In this document: positions 48,127-56,856 of the stretch, in pieces | Layout: every line of letters begins with the position of its first letter | Numbering within the stretch: the first letter of the stretch is position 1 | NCBI GenBank assembly: GCA_964588285.1 | Contig: CAZPNX010000016.1 | Span: 1 to 57,603, forward strand | From: CAZPNX01 sp964588285 | GTDB taxonomy: Bacteria; Edwardsbacteria; AC1; EtOH8 | Direction of reading: 5' to 3' | DNA: 57,603 nucleotides | Notes under the pieces: generated by a model | What the model was told of the DNA's origin: nothing | Seen by the model: the letters and a program-made list of their open reading frames with translations, nothing else | Databases searched by the model: none | Translations under genes and position numbers: made by a program

Positions 48127-49050
48127 TTACGACCTCCATGTTTTCTTCATCAGGCCGGGAAAGGCGCGCACCGCCCGGCCGAACAGCCGGGTGCGCTCCG
48201 AGCAGCCCCCCCCAAGTTCCATCAGCCTCGACCCCAGCCAGGTGCTGAGAAGCACCGCCCCCCAGCTCAATTGCAGCAATAAGGCACGCGGCTTAGAGTA
48301 GTGCAGACGGTAGAACAACAGCTGGCTGCGCTGCAGCAGCAGGAAGTTCTCCAGCGAGGCCAGCTTGGTGCTTTGGCCCCCGAAGTGGACGATCTCGGCC
48401 GAAGGCACGAAGTAGGTGCGCCACCCCCGACGCCGCAGCCTGAGAGCCAGATCCGGCTCCTCGGAATACATATAGTACGATTCGCTGAGCGGCCTTTCCC
48501 CTCCGAGCGCCTCCCTCCGCAGCATCATGAAGGCCCCCGAGGGATAGCCGATGGGAAACGGCTCCTTGCAGTAGTAGTCGGCCTCCCTGGCGCCGGGCAA
48601 CAGTCGCCCCAGCCCCAGGGCCGCCATCAGGTTTCCCCCCACGGTGTGGAAAGCCCTAATGGAGTGTTGGGGCCGGTGGTCCACCCCCAGCTGGCGGCAG
48701 CCGGCCAGCCCGGCGTCCGGCGTCCTTTTCATGAAATCGAGGACGTTTCGCACCGCATCGGGCCTGACGGCCGTGTCCGGGTTCAGCATCAGGACGAATC
48801 CGCCCCGGCTGACGGCATAGGCCTGGTTGTTGGCCGCGGCGAAGCCCACATTCTCTGGGTTTTCCATCACCTTGATATGCGGATACGTCCGGCGCAAGGC
48901 CTCCACCGTCCCGTCTCCCGAGGCGTTGTCCACCACGATGATCTCGTGGTCCAGCCCGCGGCAGGCCTCCTCCAGAGTCCTGAGGCACCCCAGGAGCAGC
49001 CGGCGGACTTTATAGCTGACGATAATTATGGACAGCTCAGGATGCGGCAT
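48127..49050 (-). CDS. Glycosyltransferase family 2 (rhamnosyltransferase-like)
   Basis: A 307-residue GT-A enzyme. It has ELSIIIVSYKVRRLLLGCLRTL, VVDNASGDGTVEAL, NVGFAAANNQAYAVSRG, LMLNPDTAVRPDAV (D-x-D-like site) and SGAFMMLRREAL, the pattern of WbbL-type rhamnosyltransferases. A C-terminal hydrophobic stretch suggests peripheral membrane contact. The start at 49050 is placed at an AGGAAAG-preceded ATG; one further ATG eight codons upstream is possible. It overlaps the polymerase gene. Confidence 0.88.
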   Translation of the reverse strand: MPHPELSIIIVSYKVRRLLLGCLRTLEEACRGLDHEIIVVDNASGDGTVEALRRTYPHIKVMENPENVGFAAANNQAYAVSRGGFVLMLNPDTAVRPDAVRNVLDFMKRTPDAGLAGCRQLGVDHRPQHSIRAFHTVGGNLMAALGLGRLLPGAREADYYCKEPFPIGYPSGAFMMLRREALGGERPLSESYYMYSEEPDLALRLRRRGWRTYFVPSAEIVHFGGQSTKLASLENFLLLQRSQLLFYRLHYSKPRALLLQLSWGAVLLSTWLGSRLMELGGGCSERTRLFGRAVRAFPGLMKKTWRS

Positions 49051-50485
49051 CTTTCCTGCCAGGCTCCATTTCATAAGCGCTCAGGCCCAGGGCCAGTATC
49101 ACCGCCAGGAAGAATATGGCCTCCCGCGTCTGATAGACGGCGGTGGTGGAGCCCACGAACAGCGAGTTGTAGACCGCGATGATGGCGATGGTGGGCCACA
49201 GGGCCAGGGCCGTTCCCCGGTGCCGCTTCCTTATCAGATAGAGGCGCTGCATCAGGTTGTAGAGCAGCACGGCGAACAGCAGGGTGCCTAATATCCCCCC
49301 TTTGACCAGAAAGAACATGACGTCGTTGTGCAGATTGTTGGTGGTCCAAAAGCCGGACATGCCGGTGAAGGATACCAGGTATTGCCACAGGGTGAACCAG
49401 TAGCCGAAGCCCACCCCGACGAAAGGGCTCTTTTTGAAGATCTCCCTGGCCTGCTCGAACTCGGTGACCCGGTTGAGCATCCCCAGGTCGCGTTCCTTGA
49501 TGCCATAGATCCGCTCGGTCTGCACCGCCATCCAGTTTCCCTTTCTGTCGGAACGGTAGCTGGCGAACTGCGGCGCCGGGGAGAAGTAGAGCCAGCCCAG
49601 GGCGATAATGAAGGCCGCGCCCAGGGCAAAGGAGAGGCGGCGGAACCTCTTGTTCAGGGACAGCATCTGGGCGGCGGTGAACCCCAGCGAGAACCAGATG
49701 GTGCGGGTGGGCATCATGGCCGTGGTCACCATGGCGGTCAGTCCCCCGGACAACCACAGCCATCTCGGCTTGACCTGCTGTATGAACATTATTATCCCGA
49801 TGCAGAACAGCATGCCGAAGTGAAAGGTCGATATCTGGTAAATATACAGAACGCCCGGCGGCCGGGGCAGGCCGAAGAACACGCTCAGGTAATACTCTAG
49901 ATACATTATTGTGCTGAAGACGACCGGAGCCTGCACCAGCAGCAGGAGCCAGCGGTGCTTTTTCTCCCCAAAATATTCCGCCAGCACCGGGACCATCAAG
50001 AGGTTGAGCAGCGGCGCGATGTCCCTGGCCCAGTCCATCACCGTAAAGCCGTTGATGATGCCTAAAAAAGGAGAGAGTCCGGTATAGAGAAAGAACACAT
50101 AAATCCAAATGTATTCCTGCCTCATCCAGATAAATTCTCGGACCCGCATCTTCTGCCAGACCCAGATCCCGATGTTGATGACCGTCAGGCCCAGCATCAC
50201 CGACTTCACCAGGTTGATCGAGGCCCCCTTGGGCACCATGGGATAGAAAAACAGGTACAGGGCGATTCCTATCACCGGGCGCCAGACGATGAAGGTCAGC
50301 ACCACCGCCAGGCCCATGAAAGGCATCAAATTAGATTCGGGGTAAAAGACCAGCCGGTAGGAAAAGGCGCTGGCCACGGCTATCAGAGCCGCCACCATCA
50401 GCATGTCGTAAGGGGAGCGGAAATCGCGCCGCCCGGTAAATAGCTGCGGCCTTCTTCCGACCGGATTCTGCGGAACCGGGCTCAT
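49037..50485 (-). CDS. O-antigen ligase/polymerase-like membrane protein
   Basis: A 482-residue protein with about 12 hydrophobic segments. The large periplasmic loop between helices near residues 290-390 contains RVTEFEQAREIFKKSPFVGVGFGYWFT, which includes the short Arg-containing phrase (PFVGVGFG) typical of WaaL-type ligases and Wzy-like polymerases, followed by TNNLHNDVMFFLVKGGILG. It therefore joins or polymerises the oligosaccharide on the outer side of the inner membrane. It overlaps the preceding GT2 gene by 14 nt. Sequence cannot distinguish ligase from polymerase. Confidence 0.88.
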   Translation of the reverse strand: MSPVPQNPVGRRPQLFTGRRDFRSPYDMLMVAALIAVASAFSYRLVFYPESNLMPFMGLAVVLTFIVWRPVIGIALYLFFYPMVPKGASINLVKSVMLGLTVINIGIWVWQKMRVREFIWMRQEYIWIYVFFLYTGLSPFLGIINGFTVMDWARDIAPLLNLLMVPVLAEYFGEKKHRWLLLLVQAPVVFSTIMYLEYYLSVFFGLPRPPGVLYIYQISTFHFGMLFCIGIIMFIQQVKPRWLWLSGGLTAMVTTAMMPTRTIWFSLGFTAAQMLSLNKRFRRLSFALGAAFIIALGWLYFSPAPQFASYRSDRKGNWMAVQTERIYGIKERDLGMLNRVTEFEQAREIFKKSPFVGVGFGYWFTLWQYLVSFTGMSGFWTTNNLHNDVMFFLVKGGILGTLLFAVLLYNLMQRLYLIRKRHRGTALALWPTIAIIAVYNSLFVGSTTAVYQTREAIFFLAVILALGLSAYEMEPGRKDAAS

Positions 50486-50547
50486 GACGCAATCGGCATC
50501 GAATGCCCCTTGCTTCGCCGGATCTTAATGCGGCCTTTGATCATCCC

Positions 50548-51660
50548 TTATCTTCCCGCCTTTTCCTGCCGGCCTTGGCCCACCGATTTCAGGATCTTTA
50601 GCAGCTCCCGGGCCATTTTGTCCCAACCGAACCTTTTGACGTTCTCGTATCCCTTGGCGATCATCTTCTGCCTCAGGCCGGGCTCAATCAAAATGCGCTC
50701 CATGACGGTGGCCATTTGCGCCGGATCATTGGGGTCGAAGTAGAGGGCGGCGCCCCCCCCCACCTCGGGCAACGAGGCGGCATTGGAGCAGGCCACCGGG
50801 CAGCCGCAGGCCATGGCCTCCAGCACCGGCAAGCCGAATCCTTCGATGAAACTGGGCATGACCAACATTGAAGCACTGTTGTATAGATAAGCCATTCGTT
50901 CGTCATTATCGCGTACGGCCTCTATTGCTGTTATTCTTTCCAGCTGGTATTGCCTGACGAGAGAGTATGCGTCATAATATATGCTTTGATTGGGCTCTGT
51001 CATGCCAACCAGTTGTAGTTTTACCTTTCTTCCCCTATCCTCCAATATTTTAACGGCCTTTAACAGGCCTTCGAGATTTTTCCTGCGATCAAAGCCGCTT
51101 ACGAAAAGAATATACGGTTCGCTTTTATTTTCTCTATTATCAAAGGGTCGGAAAATTTTATTGACGCCGCAGTAAACAACAGAAATCTTTTGGGCAAGCC
51201 CTGGAATTTTATTCAATATTTCCTTTTTTGAATAGTTGGAAATGGTAACAACATGCCGGGCGGCAAAAGGCATCATTGCAAGCTGCAGGTCGTTCTGGAG
51301 CTTGTCTGCCGGACTTAGATACTTTCTTAGGAACGTTGCCGGCGCAATATCCAGAAGCGCCACCAATGTCGGCTTAAATGGAAGCAGCCAGCAATCGTTT
51401 GCCGGAAAGAACATGGCGTCAATTCCGTCTTTCCTTGCAGCCCGCGGCAGGGACCAGTTTAACCAAGGCCTACCCTTTTGCATGGGGAGCACATGGTAGA
51501 TGAAATTTGCAGGCAGGGGCATTTTGCTATCGCCATAAGGTGTGTATAGTATAAATACATGGTCTTCGCTGTTGTTACTTAATGCCCTTAAAAGCTCCCT
51601 GGTAATTCGGGACGGCCCTCGATGCCACTTTAACGTTGTGACGTCTATTCCTATGCGCAT
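50548..51660 (-). CDS. GT4 family glycosyltransferase
   Basis: A 370-residue GT-B enzyme. It has MRIGIDVTTLKWHRGPSRIT, DIAPATFLRKYLSPADKLQ, ILFVSGFDRRKNLEGLLKAV, VMPSFIEGFGLPVLEAMACGCPVACSNAASLPEVGG and YFDPNDPAQMATVMERIL, the EX7E and donor-binding pattern of family 4, of mannosyltransferase type. It lies 19 nt downstream of the epimerase gene. Part of this gene (about 50900-51500) is a little richer in A+T than its neighbours. Confidence 0.92.
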   Translation of the reverse strand: MRIGIDVTTLKWHRGPSRITRELLRALSNNSEDHVFILYTPYGDSKMPLPANFIYHVLPMQKGRPWLNWSLPRAARKDGIDAMFFPANDCWLLPFKPTLVALLDIAPATFLRKYLSPADKLQNDLQLAMMPFAARHVVTISNYSKKEILNKIPGLAQKISVVYCGVNKIFRPFDNRENKSEPYILFVSGFDRRKNLEGLLKAVKILEDRGRKVKLQLVGMTEPNQSIYYDAYSLVRQYQLERITAIEAVRDNDERMAYLYNSASMLVMPSFIEGFGLPVLEAMACGCPVACSNAASLPEVGGGAALYFDPNDPAQMATVMERILIEPGLRQKMIAKGYENVKRFGWDKMARELLKILKSVGQGRQEKAGR

Positions 51661-51679
51661 GAGACTTGTTTCTTTCCGC

Positions 51680-52732
51680 CTAACATTGAACCTTGTTGTC
51701 CCGAGTCCATTGTATCATTTTTTCCAAACCCTGATCCACTGTTGTTGTCGGCCGCCAGTTAAGTTCCTTTTTAATCTTGGAGATGTCGGAAACGAAAACT
51801 TTCTGGTCGCAGGGTCTCCATTTCTTGAACGATATTCGGCTTTTTTTGCCGGTGAACCTGTATATCTTCTCAATAAGCTCCAGCAAAGATATCACATTGC
51901 CCGGCCCTCCTCCAGTGTTGTAGACACCATGGGATATTCCCGACCTGATAAAGGCATCGTAGGCCTCCACCAAATCGCTCACCCAAAGTATGTCTCTCAC
52001 CTGCTTTCCGTCGCCGTAAATAGTTATTGGCTTACCCGCCAGAGTCGATATGACAAAATGGGCGACCCATCCCTGGTCTTCCATGCCGAATTGTCTGGTT
52101 CCGTAGATGCAACTCATCCTGAAGACCCCTATTTTCAAACCATAAAGTCTGGCGTAGTCCTGCATGTACAGGTCGCCCGTCAGTTTGGAGCAACCGTAAG
52201 GTGAATGCTCGCAATTATCGATAGGAAACCCTTCCCCAATGCCATTCACAAAGGCGTCTTTAAAGCGATAATGAGTGCCCTCTTTTACCACTGGAATTTC
52301 GTTTACGTTCTCCCCGTATACCTTGTTGGTGGAACAAAAACAAACCGTCGGCCCTTTCCCGTATTTCCTGATGGATTCTAGCACCTGGAACGTCCCTGCG
52401 GCGTTCACCGAGAAATCAGTGGCCGGATCAACTACCGATGTTGTCACCGCAGTTTGAGCCGCACAATGAAACACAGCATCCGCCTTGGAAACCGCCTTAC
52501 CCATGCTTTTAGGGTCACGAATATCGGCCTCGACCAATCTTACCGCTTTACTGTATTTTTTCTTTAAATAGTTCCAGTTGTGGCGCATTCTATTACTTCC
52601 GCGTCTTAAAAGCCTTGCCCGCGAGAAGTTGTCGTAGATCACTACCCGGCAACCCTTTCGGCAGTAGTGCTCGGCCACGTGTGAACCTATGAAGCCTGCA
52701 CCGCCCGTAACTAGAATGTTTTCGTAGTTCAT
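51680..52732 (-). CDS. NAD-dependent epimerase, CDP-tyvelose 2-epimerase-like
   Basis: A 350-residue SDR. It has ILVTGGAGFIGSHVAEHYCR (NAD site), YDNFSRARLLRRGSNRMRHN, CSTNKVYGENVNEIPVVKEG, the Tyr/Lys pair in HSPYGCSKLTG and SCIYGTRQFGMEDQGWVAHF. The NKVYG and YG-x-RQF-x-x-x-DQGWV phrases are those of CDP-paratose/tyvelose 2-epimerase (RfbE), which inverts C2 of a CDP-dideoxysugar. That would imply 3,6-dideoxyhexose in the polysaccharide, but no other CDP-dideoxy gene (rfbF/G/H) is recognised here. It overlaps the methyltransferase gene by 4 nt (ATGA). Confidence 0.82.
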   Translation of the reverse strand: MNYENILVTGGAGFIGSHVAEHYCRKGCRVVIYDNFSRARLLRRGSNRMRHNWNYLKKKYSKAVRLVEADIRDPKSMGKAVSKADAVFHCAAQTAVTTSVVDPATDFSVNAAGTFQVLESIRKYGKGPTVCFCSTNKVYGENVNEIPVVKEGTHYRFKDAFVNGIGEGFPIDNCEHSPYGCSKLTGDLYMQDYARLYGLKIGVFRMSCIYGTRQFGMEDQGWVAHFVISTLAGKPITIYGDGKQVRDILWVSDLVEAYDAFIRSGISHGVYNTGGGPGNVISLLELIEKIYRFTGKKSRISFKKWRPCDQKVFVSDISKIKKELNWRPTTTVDQGLEKMIQWTRDNKVQC

Positions 52733-53445
52733 TTTTCCTTTTCACTTCTATGTTTTTCGATTGTAATAAAGAATCTATTGCTGGACCAATGGTTTAATTC
52801 CGAAGCATCGCAATAGCCCGCCAGATCATCCATAAGGTTTTGTAAAGATTGCTTGAACATCTCCAGACGGGGATAACGGAACGGACCTAAACTTATTGTT
52901 TTAAAATCCCCCTGATACCAAACCACACCCCCCAAGTCCCTCCTCAGCCTGTCTATATCTTCCGGCGTCGGCAGGCCGTAGCGCACATGCTCGGCCAGGT
53001 AGCCGGTGTCCGCAGCATTGGCCCGGGTCAGCTCTTCCAGCAGCCGTCGCTCGAAAGCCATATGCTCCTCTGTTCCCAGCGGCGCCGCCACCACCACCCG
53101 CTTCCGGGCCACCCTGACCATCTCGGTCACGGCCTTCGTCCTGATCTCCCGGGGCAGGTGCTCCAGGGTGTCGATGCTGACCACGGCGTCGAAGCATTCG
53201 TCCCGAAACGGCAGCCGCTCGGCGCTGGCCAAGGTATCGGCCTTTTTTATATTGGCAGTGGTGAAACGAACGTCCCGCCGGAACCTGGCCATCATTCCCT
53301 CGCCGCCCACGTCCAGGGCCGTCCGGATGCCGGTCCCCAGGAGCCGGGCGGCCGCCCGGTGGCGGACGAAATCGTCGCGGCCGCAGAGGTAGCGGGAAAC
53401 GGCCGAGGCTTTGACAACGGATCTCAGTCTATCAAACGCGCCCAT
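52729..53445 (-). CDS. Class I SAM-dependent methyltransferase
   Basis: A 238-residue methyltransferase. The SAM-binding motif I is RTALDVGGEGMMARFRRDVRF, motif II/III lies in LPFRDECFDAVVSIDTLEHLP (D-x-x-E-H-L type) and the following MVRVARKRVVVAAPLG. It may methylate a sugar hydroxyl or a lipid head group in the locus. It ends overlapping the epimerase gene and begins 7 nt after the double glycosyltransferase. Confidence 0.85.
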   Translation of the reverse strand: MGAFDRLRSVVKASAVSRYLCGRDDFVRHRAAARLLGTGIRTALDVGGEGMMARFRRDVRFTTANIKKADTLASAERLPFRDECFDAVVSIDTLEHLPREIRTKAVTEMVRVARKRVVVAAPLGTEEHMAFERRLLEELTRANAADTGYLAEHVRYGLPTPEDIDRLRRDLGGVVWYQGDFKTISLGPFRYPRLEMFKQSLQNLMDDLAGYCDASELNHWSSNRFFITIEKHRSEKEK

Positions 53446-53452
53446 GACAAAG

Positions 53453-55909
53453 TCACAATCCGTCGTAAATGCGCTCCAGCCTGCCGATGTGTCTTTCCAT
53501 GGAGAGCATCTCCCCGGCCCTTGTCCTGGCGTTCTCAGCCATACGGCCGGCCGATTCCCGGTCTTCGATCAGGAAGACGATGGCCCGGGCCAGCGCCCCG
53601 ACGTCGTTGGGCGGCACCAACCGGCCAGTCTGGCCGTCGCTTATCAGGTCCGGTATGCCCCCGATGCCGGCGGCCGCCACCGGGGTTCCCATCATCATGG
53701 ATTCGCAGATGACCAGGGGCAGGTTGTCCGGCCAGATGGATGGCGCCGCCAGCAGGGCCGCCTCCCGGTGAAGTTTGACGATGTCCCGGTGAGACAGCCA
53801 TGGCCGGTAGTCGATGGAGCCGGCTATTCCCAGTCTTCGGGCTTTTTCCAGGAACTGGTCCCGGTGAGGCCCGTTCCCCACCACCGCCAGCCTGGCCCCG
53901 GGCGAGGCCTTGATAACCTCGGGCCATGCCTCCAGCAACACAAAGATCCCCTTGGCCAAATCGATTCGTCCCAGGAAAAGCACGGTGCTGACCGGACCCC
54001 GCTTGTTCCTGGGAAACCAGGGCAGGCCGTCCGGTTCGAATCCGTAGGGCAGCCATTCCAAATTGGAAAAACCGGCCGCCTTAAGCCGTTGTTCGGCGTA
54101 TCGGCTGGGCGGCAGCCAGCGCCTGACCGATCCGCCCAGTTGCCTGACCATGGACCTTCTGGCCAGGTAGGCGGCCAGCCCGGCCAGGGTGACGCATCCG
54201 TTGCTGATGCAGGCCGGGCCGGGCTCGTTACGGCACTCCCGGCCGCTGCGGAGTATCAGCTTTGTGTTCACCGGGCAGAACAAGCCGTATTCGTGAATGG
54301 TGGCCACTGCCGGGACCCCTTTTAGTTCCTCCAGCACCGAGGGCGTGCACTGCTGCAGGAACATCTGCAGATGGACAACGTCCGGCTTGAAGTCATCAAG
54401 GGCGCGGAGCATGGCCCGGCGGGCCGGCTCAGAAAAGACCCCCCGGGTCTGCCTCTGCAGGCTCGCCGTATAGTCTATCCCGGCAAAGGTGTATTCTGAC
54501 TGGGGCCTCTTGCCGTGCACCATCCGGTCGCTGGAGAGCAGGCGCACCTGGTGGCCCCTGGCCTCCAGAGCCTGCTTGAGCCCAAAGGTGTAGATTTCGG
54601 CGCCGCCGGCCGGCTGGCCATAGTCATTCACCAGCAGTATCCGCCTGGTTTTCCTTCCCCGTACCGCCGGCCGCCTGTCGGAGGCCCCGAACCCGGCCGG
54701 CAATGATTTGATGTAAAGTTTTTCCAAACCAGCGATATGGCGGTCCATCGCCAGAAGGCCCAGCGCCTTGGTTCTGGCTTCGGCGGTCACCCTTTGCCTC
54801 AGCTCCTGGTCGGCAAACAGCTCCACGATGGCTTCGGCCAGCTGCCTGGCATCGTTGGGCGCCACCAGGCGGCCGGTGACCCGGTCTTCGATCAGGTCTG
54901 GCACGCCCCCCACCTTGGTGGCGGCCACCGGCGTTCCCAGCAGCATGGACTCGCAGATCACCAGCGGAAAATTGTCCGGCCCCAGAAAGGGAGCGGCCAT
55001 CACCCCGGCCGTCCGGTGCATTTTCAGGATCTGATCGGCGCTTCTCCAGCCTATCAGATCCACGCATCCCGAAAGCTCCATGGACAAAGCCTGCCTGCGG
55101 AGTCTTTCCAACTCCGGACCGTCGCCGGCCACCACCAGCCTGACATCCGGCAACCTATGGCGCACCTGACGGACGGATTCCAACAGTACATGGGTTCCCT
55201 TGGAGTAGTCCAGCCTGGAGCAAAAGATGATATCGTTGGTGCGTTCCCTCCTCTTTAGGGGCAGATGTCCCAGTTTGTCCGTGTCGAAGCCGTACGGCAG
55301 GTGAGTGACCCCGGTAAAACCCGCCTTGAGCAGCTCATGGCGCATGTAGGTGCTGGGCGCCAGCCAGTTGACGCGGCCCCTGACGCCCCACAGCAGCCAG
55401 TTTCGCATCATGACATGAGGCAGTTTGAGCAGGGTGATGCACCCTTGGCCGATGCAGGCCGTACCCCACCTCAGGCCGCACACCCTCTCCTTCCGCCTCA
55501 GGTAGCGGTTGCCGATGGGGCAGAACATGGCGCAATCGTGGACCGTGGCAAAGACCGGAAGGCCTTGGGCGGCCAGGAAAACCGCCGGCGACAATTGCAG
55601 GACGAAGAGGTGGACGTGGATAACGTCGGGCCGGAAGTCCTCGATGGCCGCCCGGGCTGCCCGGTAGGCACGGGGGTTGTAGATGGTCCTCAGGAACGTC
55701 CCGGGATGGCGGGTGTTGGCCGAATTGTTCCGGAAGACGTAGTCGGCCCCTGTCTCCTGGCCCTGGGGGGATATCTGGTTGGAAAGTACCCTCACCTGGT
55801 GCCCGGCCCGCCGCAGGCCCTCGATCTCGGCCAGCATCGCGTTTTGGGCGCCGCCCCATGGCCCGGCGTTGCCGCAGGCCACCAGTATTTTAAGTGGTCT
55901 TTCCGCCAT
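53453..55909 (-). CDS. Fused tandem GT4 glycosyltransferase, two complete copies
   Basis: An 818-residue protein of two full GT-B halves. The first (about 1-395) starts ILVACGNAGPWGGAQNAML and ends with DNFPLVICESMLLGTPVAAT; the second (about 430-818) starts ILLVNDYGQPAGGAEIYTFG and ends with DNLPLVICESMMMGTPVAAA. Both have a P-Y-G-F-[D/E] hinge phrase, an HDCAMFCP / HEYGLFCP cysteine-bearing segment and the donor-site EX7E box. Single-domain GT4 enzymes are about 380-400 residues, so this is a duplication plus fusion. It may add two sugars in succession or work as a pseudo-dimer. It overlaps the next epimerase gene by 20 nt. Confidence 0.93.
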   Translation of the reverse strand: MAERPLKILVACGNAGPWGGAQNAMLAEIEGLRRAGHQVRVLSNQISPQGQETGADYVFRNNSANTRHPGTFLRTIYNPRAYRAARAAIEDFRPDVIHVHLFVLQLSPAVFLAAQGLPVFATVHDCAMFCPIGNRYLRRKERVCGLRWGTACIGQGCITLLKLPHVMMRNWLLWGVRGRVNWLAPSTYMRHELLKAGFTGVTHLPYGFDTDKLGHLPLKRRERTNDIIFCSRLDYSKGTHVLLESVRQVRHRLPDVRLVVAGDGPELERLRRQALSMELSGCVDLIGWRSADQILKMHRTAGVMAAPFLGPDNFPLVICESMLLGTPVAATKVGGVPDLIEDRVTGRLVAPNDARQLAEAIVELFADQELRQRVTAEARTKALGLLAMDRHIAGLEKLYIKSLPAGFGASDRRPAVRGRKTRRILLVNDYGQPAGGAEIYTFGLKQALEARGHQVRLLSSDRMVHGKRPQSEYTFAGIDYTASLQRQTRGVFSEPARRAMLRALDDFKPDVVHLQMFLQQCTPSVLEELKGVPAVATIHEYGLFCPVNTKLILRSGRECRNEPGPACISNGCVTLAGLAAYLARRSMVRQLGGSVRRWLPPSRYAEQRLKAAGFSNLEWLPYGFEPDGLPWFPRNKRGPVSTVLFLGRIDLAKGIFVLLEAWPEVIKASPGARLAVVGNGPHRDQFLEKARRLGIAGSIDYRPWLSHRDIVKLHREAALLAAPSIWPDNLPLVICESMMMGTPVAAAGIGGIPDLISDGQTGRLVPPNDVGALARAIVFLIEDRESAGRMAENARTRAGEMLSMERHIGRLERIYDGL

Positions 55910-56828
55910 TCTTCTTCAAGCGCTCGTATATCCTGGCCAGCCCCTCGTCCAGCGGGGTGTCCGGTGCAAAGCCCGTCGCCTCCCTCAGCTTGTCCGAACA
56001 TCCGAACCTGCGCTCCACCTCGAAGTCGTAGCGCTCCCGGGGGGCCTCCACCATGGTCACCGGCGAAGCCGAGCCGGTGAGGGACACGATCTTCTCCGCC
56101 AGTTCTTTTATCGAGTATTCCCGGCTGTTGGAGACGTTGAAAACCTGGCAGCCCCCTGCCTTTTCCGCCGCCAGCACCGTGGCTTTAACTACGTCGTCTA
56201 TGTAGGTGAAGTCCCGGGTCTGCTGCCCGCTGCCGTAAACGGTCAGCGGCTGGCCGGCCAAAGCCTGGGCAAAGAAGCGCGGGATGACCATGCGCCGGTC
56301 CTGCCCCGGCCCGTAAACATTGAAATAGCGGAGACTGACCGACTCCAGGCCGTTCTGGCGGTGCTGGGCCGCCAGGTACATCTCGTTGAATCGCTTGGCT
56401 ATCGAGTAGCTGGAGCGTGGAGAAACGTTGACGTCCTCGCTCACCGCATCGGTCACCGCTATCTTGCCGTAGACGCCGCTGGTGGAGGCGTAGACGACTT
56501 TTGACCCTTCCATCAGCGCCGCCCGGCAGACGTTCTGCATGCCCATGATCTCGATCTCCATGGTCTCCACCGGGCTGTCGGCCACCAGGTCCACCCCCAG
56601 CAGGGCCGCCAGATGAAAGATGATCCGGCAGCCGGCAGCGCAACCGTTGACCGTGGTCTGCTCGCGGACGTCGCCCACCACCAGCTCCACCCGTCTCATG
56701 GCAGCGGGATCGAGCTTGTTTCCCTGGCTCAAGTTGTCCAGCACCGTCACCCGGTGGCCCAGCTCCGCCAGCCTGTTTGACAGATGGCTGCCGATGAACC
56801 CGGCCCCGCCGGTTACCAGAACCTTCAC
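55890..56828 (-). CDS. NAD-dependent sugar-nucleotide epimerase/dehydratase
   Basis: A 312-residue SDR with VLVTGGAGFIGSHLSNRLAE, VLDNLSQGNKLDP, HLAALLGVDLVADSPVE, YASTSGVYGK, the catalytic Tyr/Lys in SSYSIAKRFNEMY and RYFNVYGPGQD. The pattern fits UDP-glucose 4-epimerase-like or UDP-glucuronate decarboxylase-like enzymes. Start: a GTG at 56828, giving a short MKVLV N-terminus with AAGGGAGAGG upstream, is preferred to an in-frame ATG 24 codons earlier. It overlaps the next gene's 5' end by 20 nt. Confidence 0.88.
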   Translation of the reverse strand: MKVLVTGGAGFIGSHLSNRLAELGHRVTVLDNLSQGNKLDPAAMRRVELVVGDVREQTTVNGCAAGCRIIFHLAALLGVDLVADSPVETMEIEIMGMQNVCRAALMEGSKVVYASTSGVYGKIAVTDAVSEDVNVSPRSSYSIAKRFNEMYLAAQHRQNGLESVSLRYFNVYGPGQDRRMVIPRFFAQALAGQPLTVYGSGQQTRDFTYIDDVVKATVLAAEKAGGCQVFNVSNSREYSIKELAEKIVSLTGSASPVTMVEAPRERYDFEVERRFGCSDKLREATGFAPDTPLDEGLARIYERLKKNGGKTT

Positions 56829-56856
56829 CCCTCTCCCTTCCTTCTGCCCATAATGC

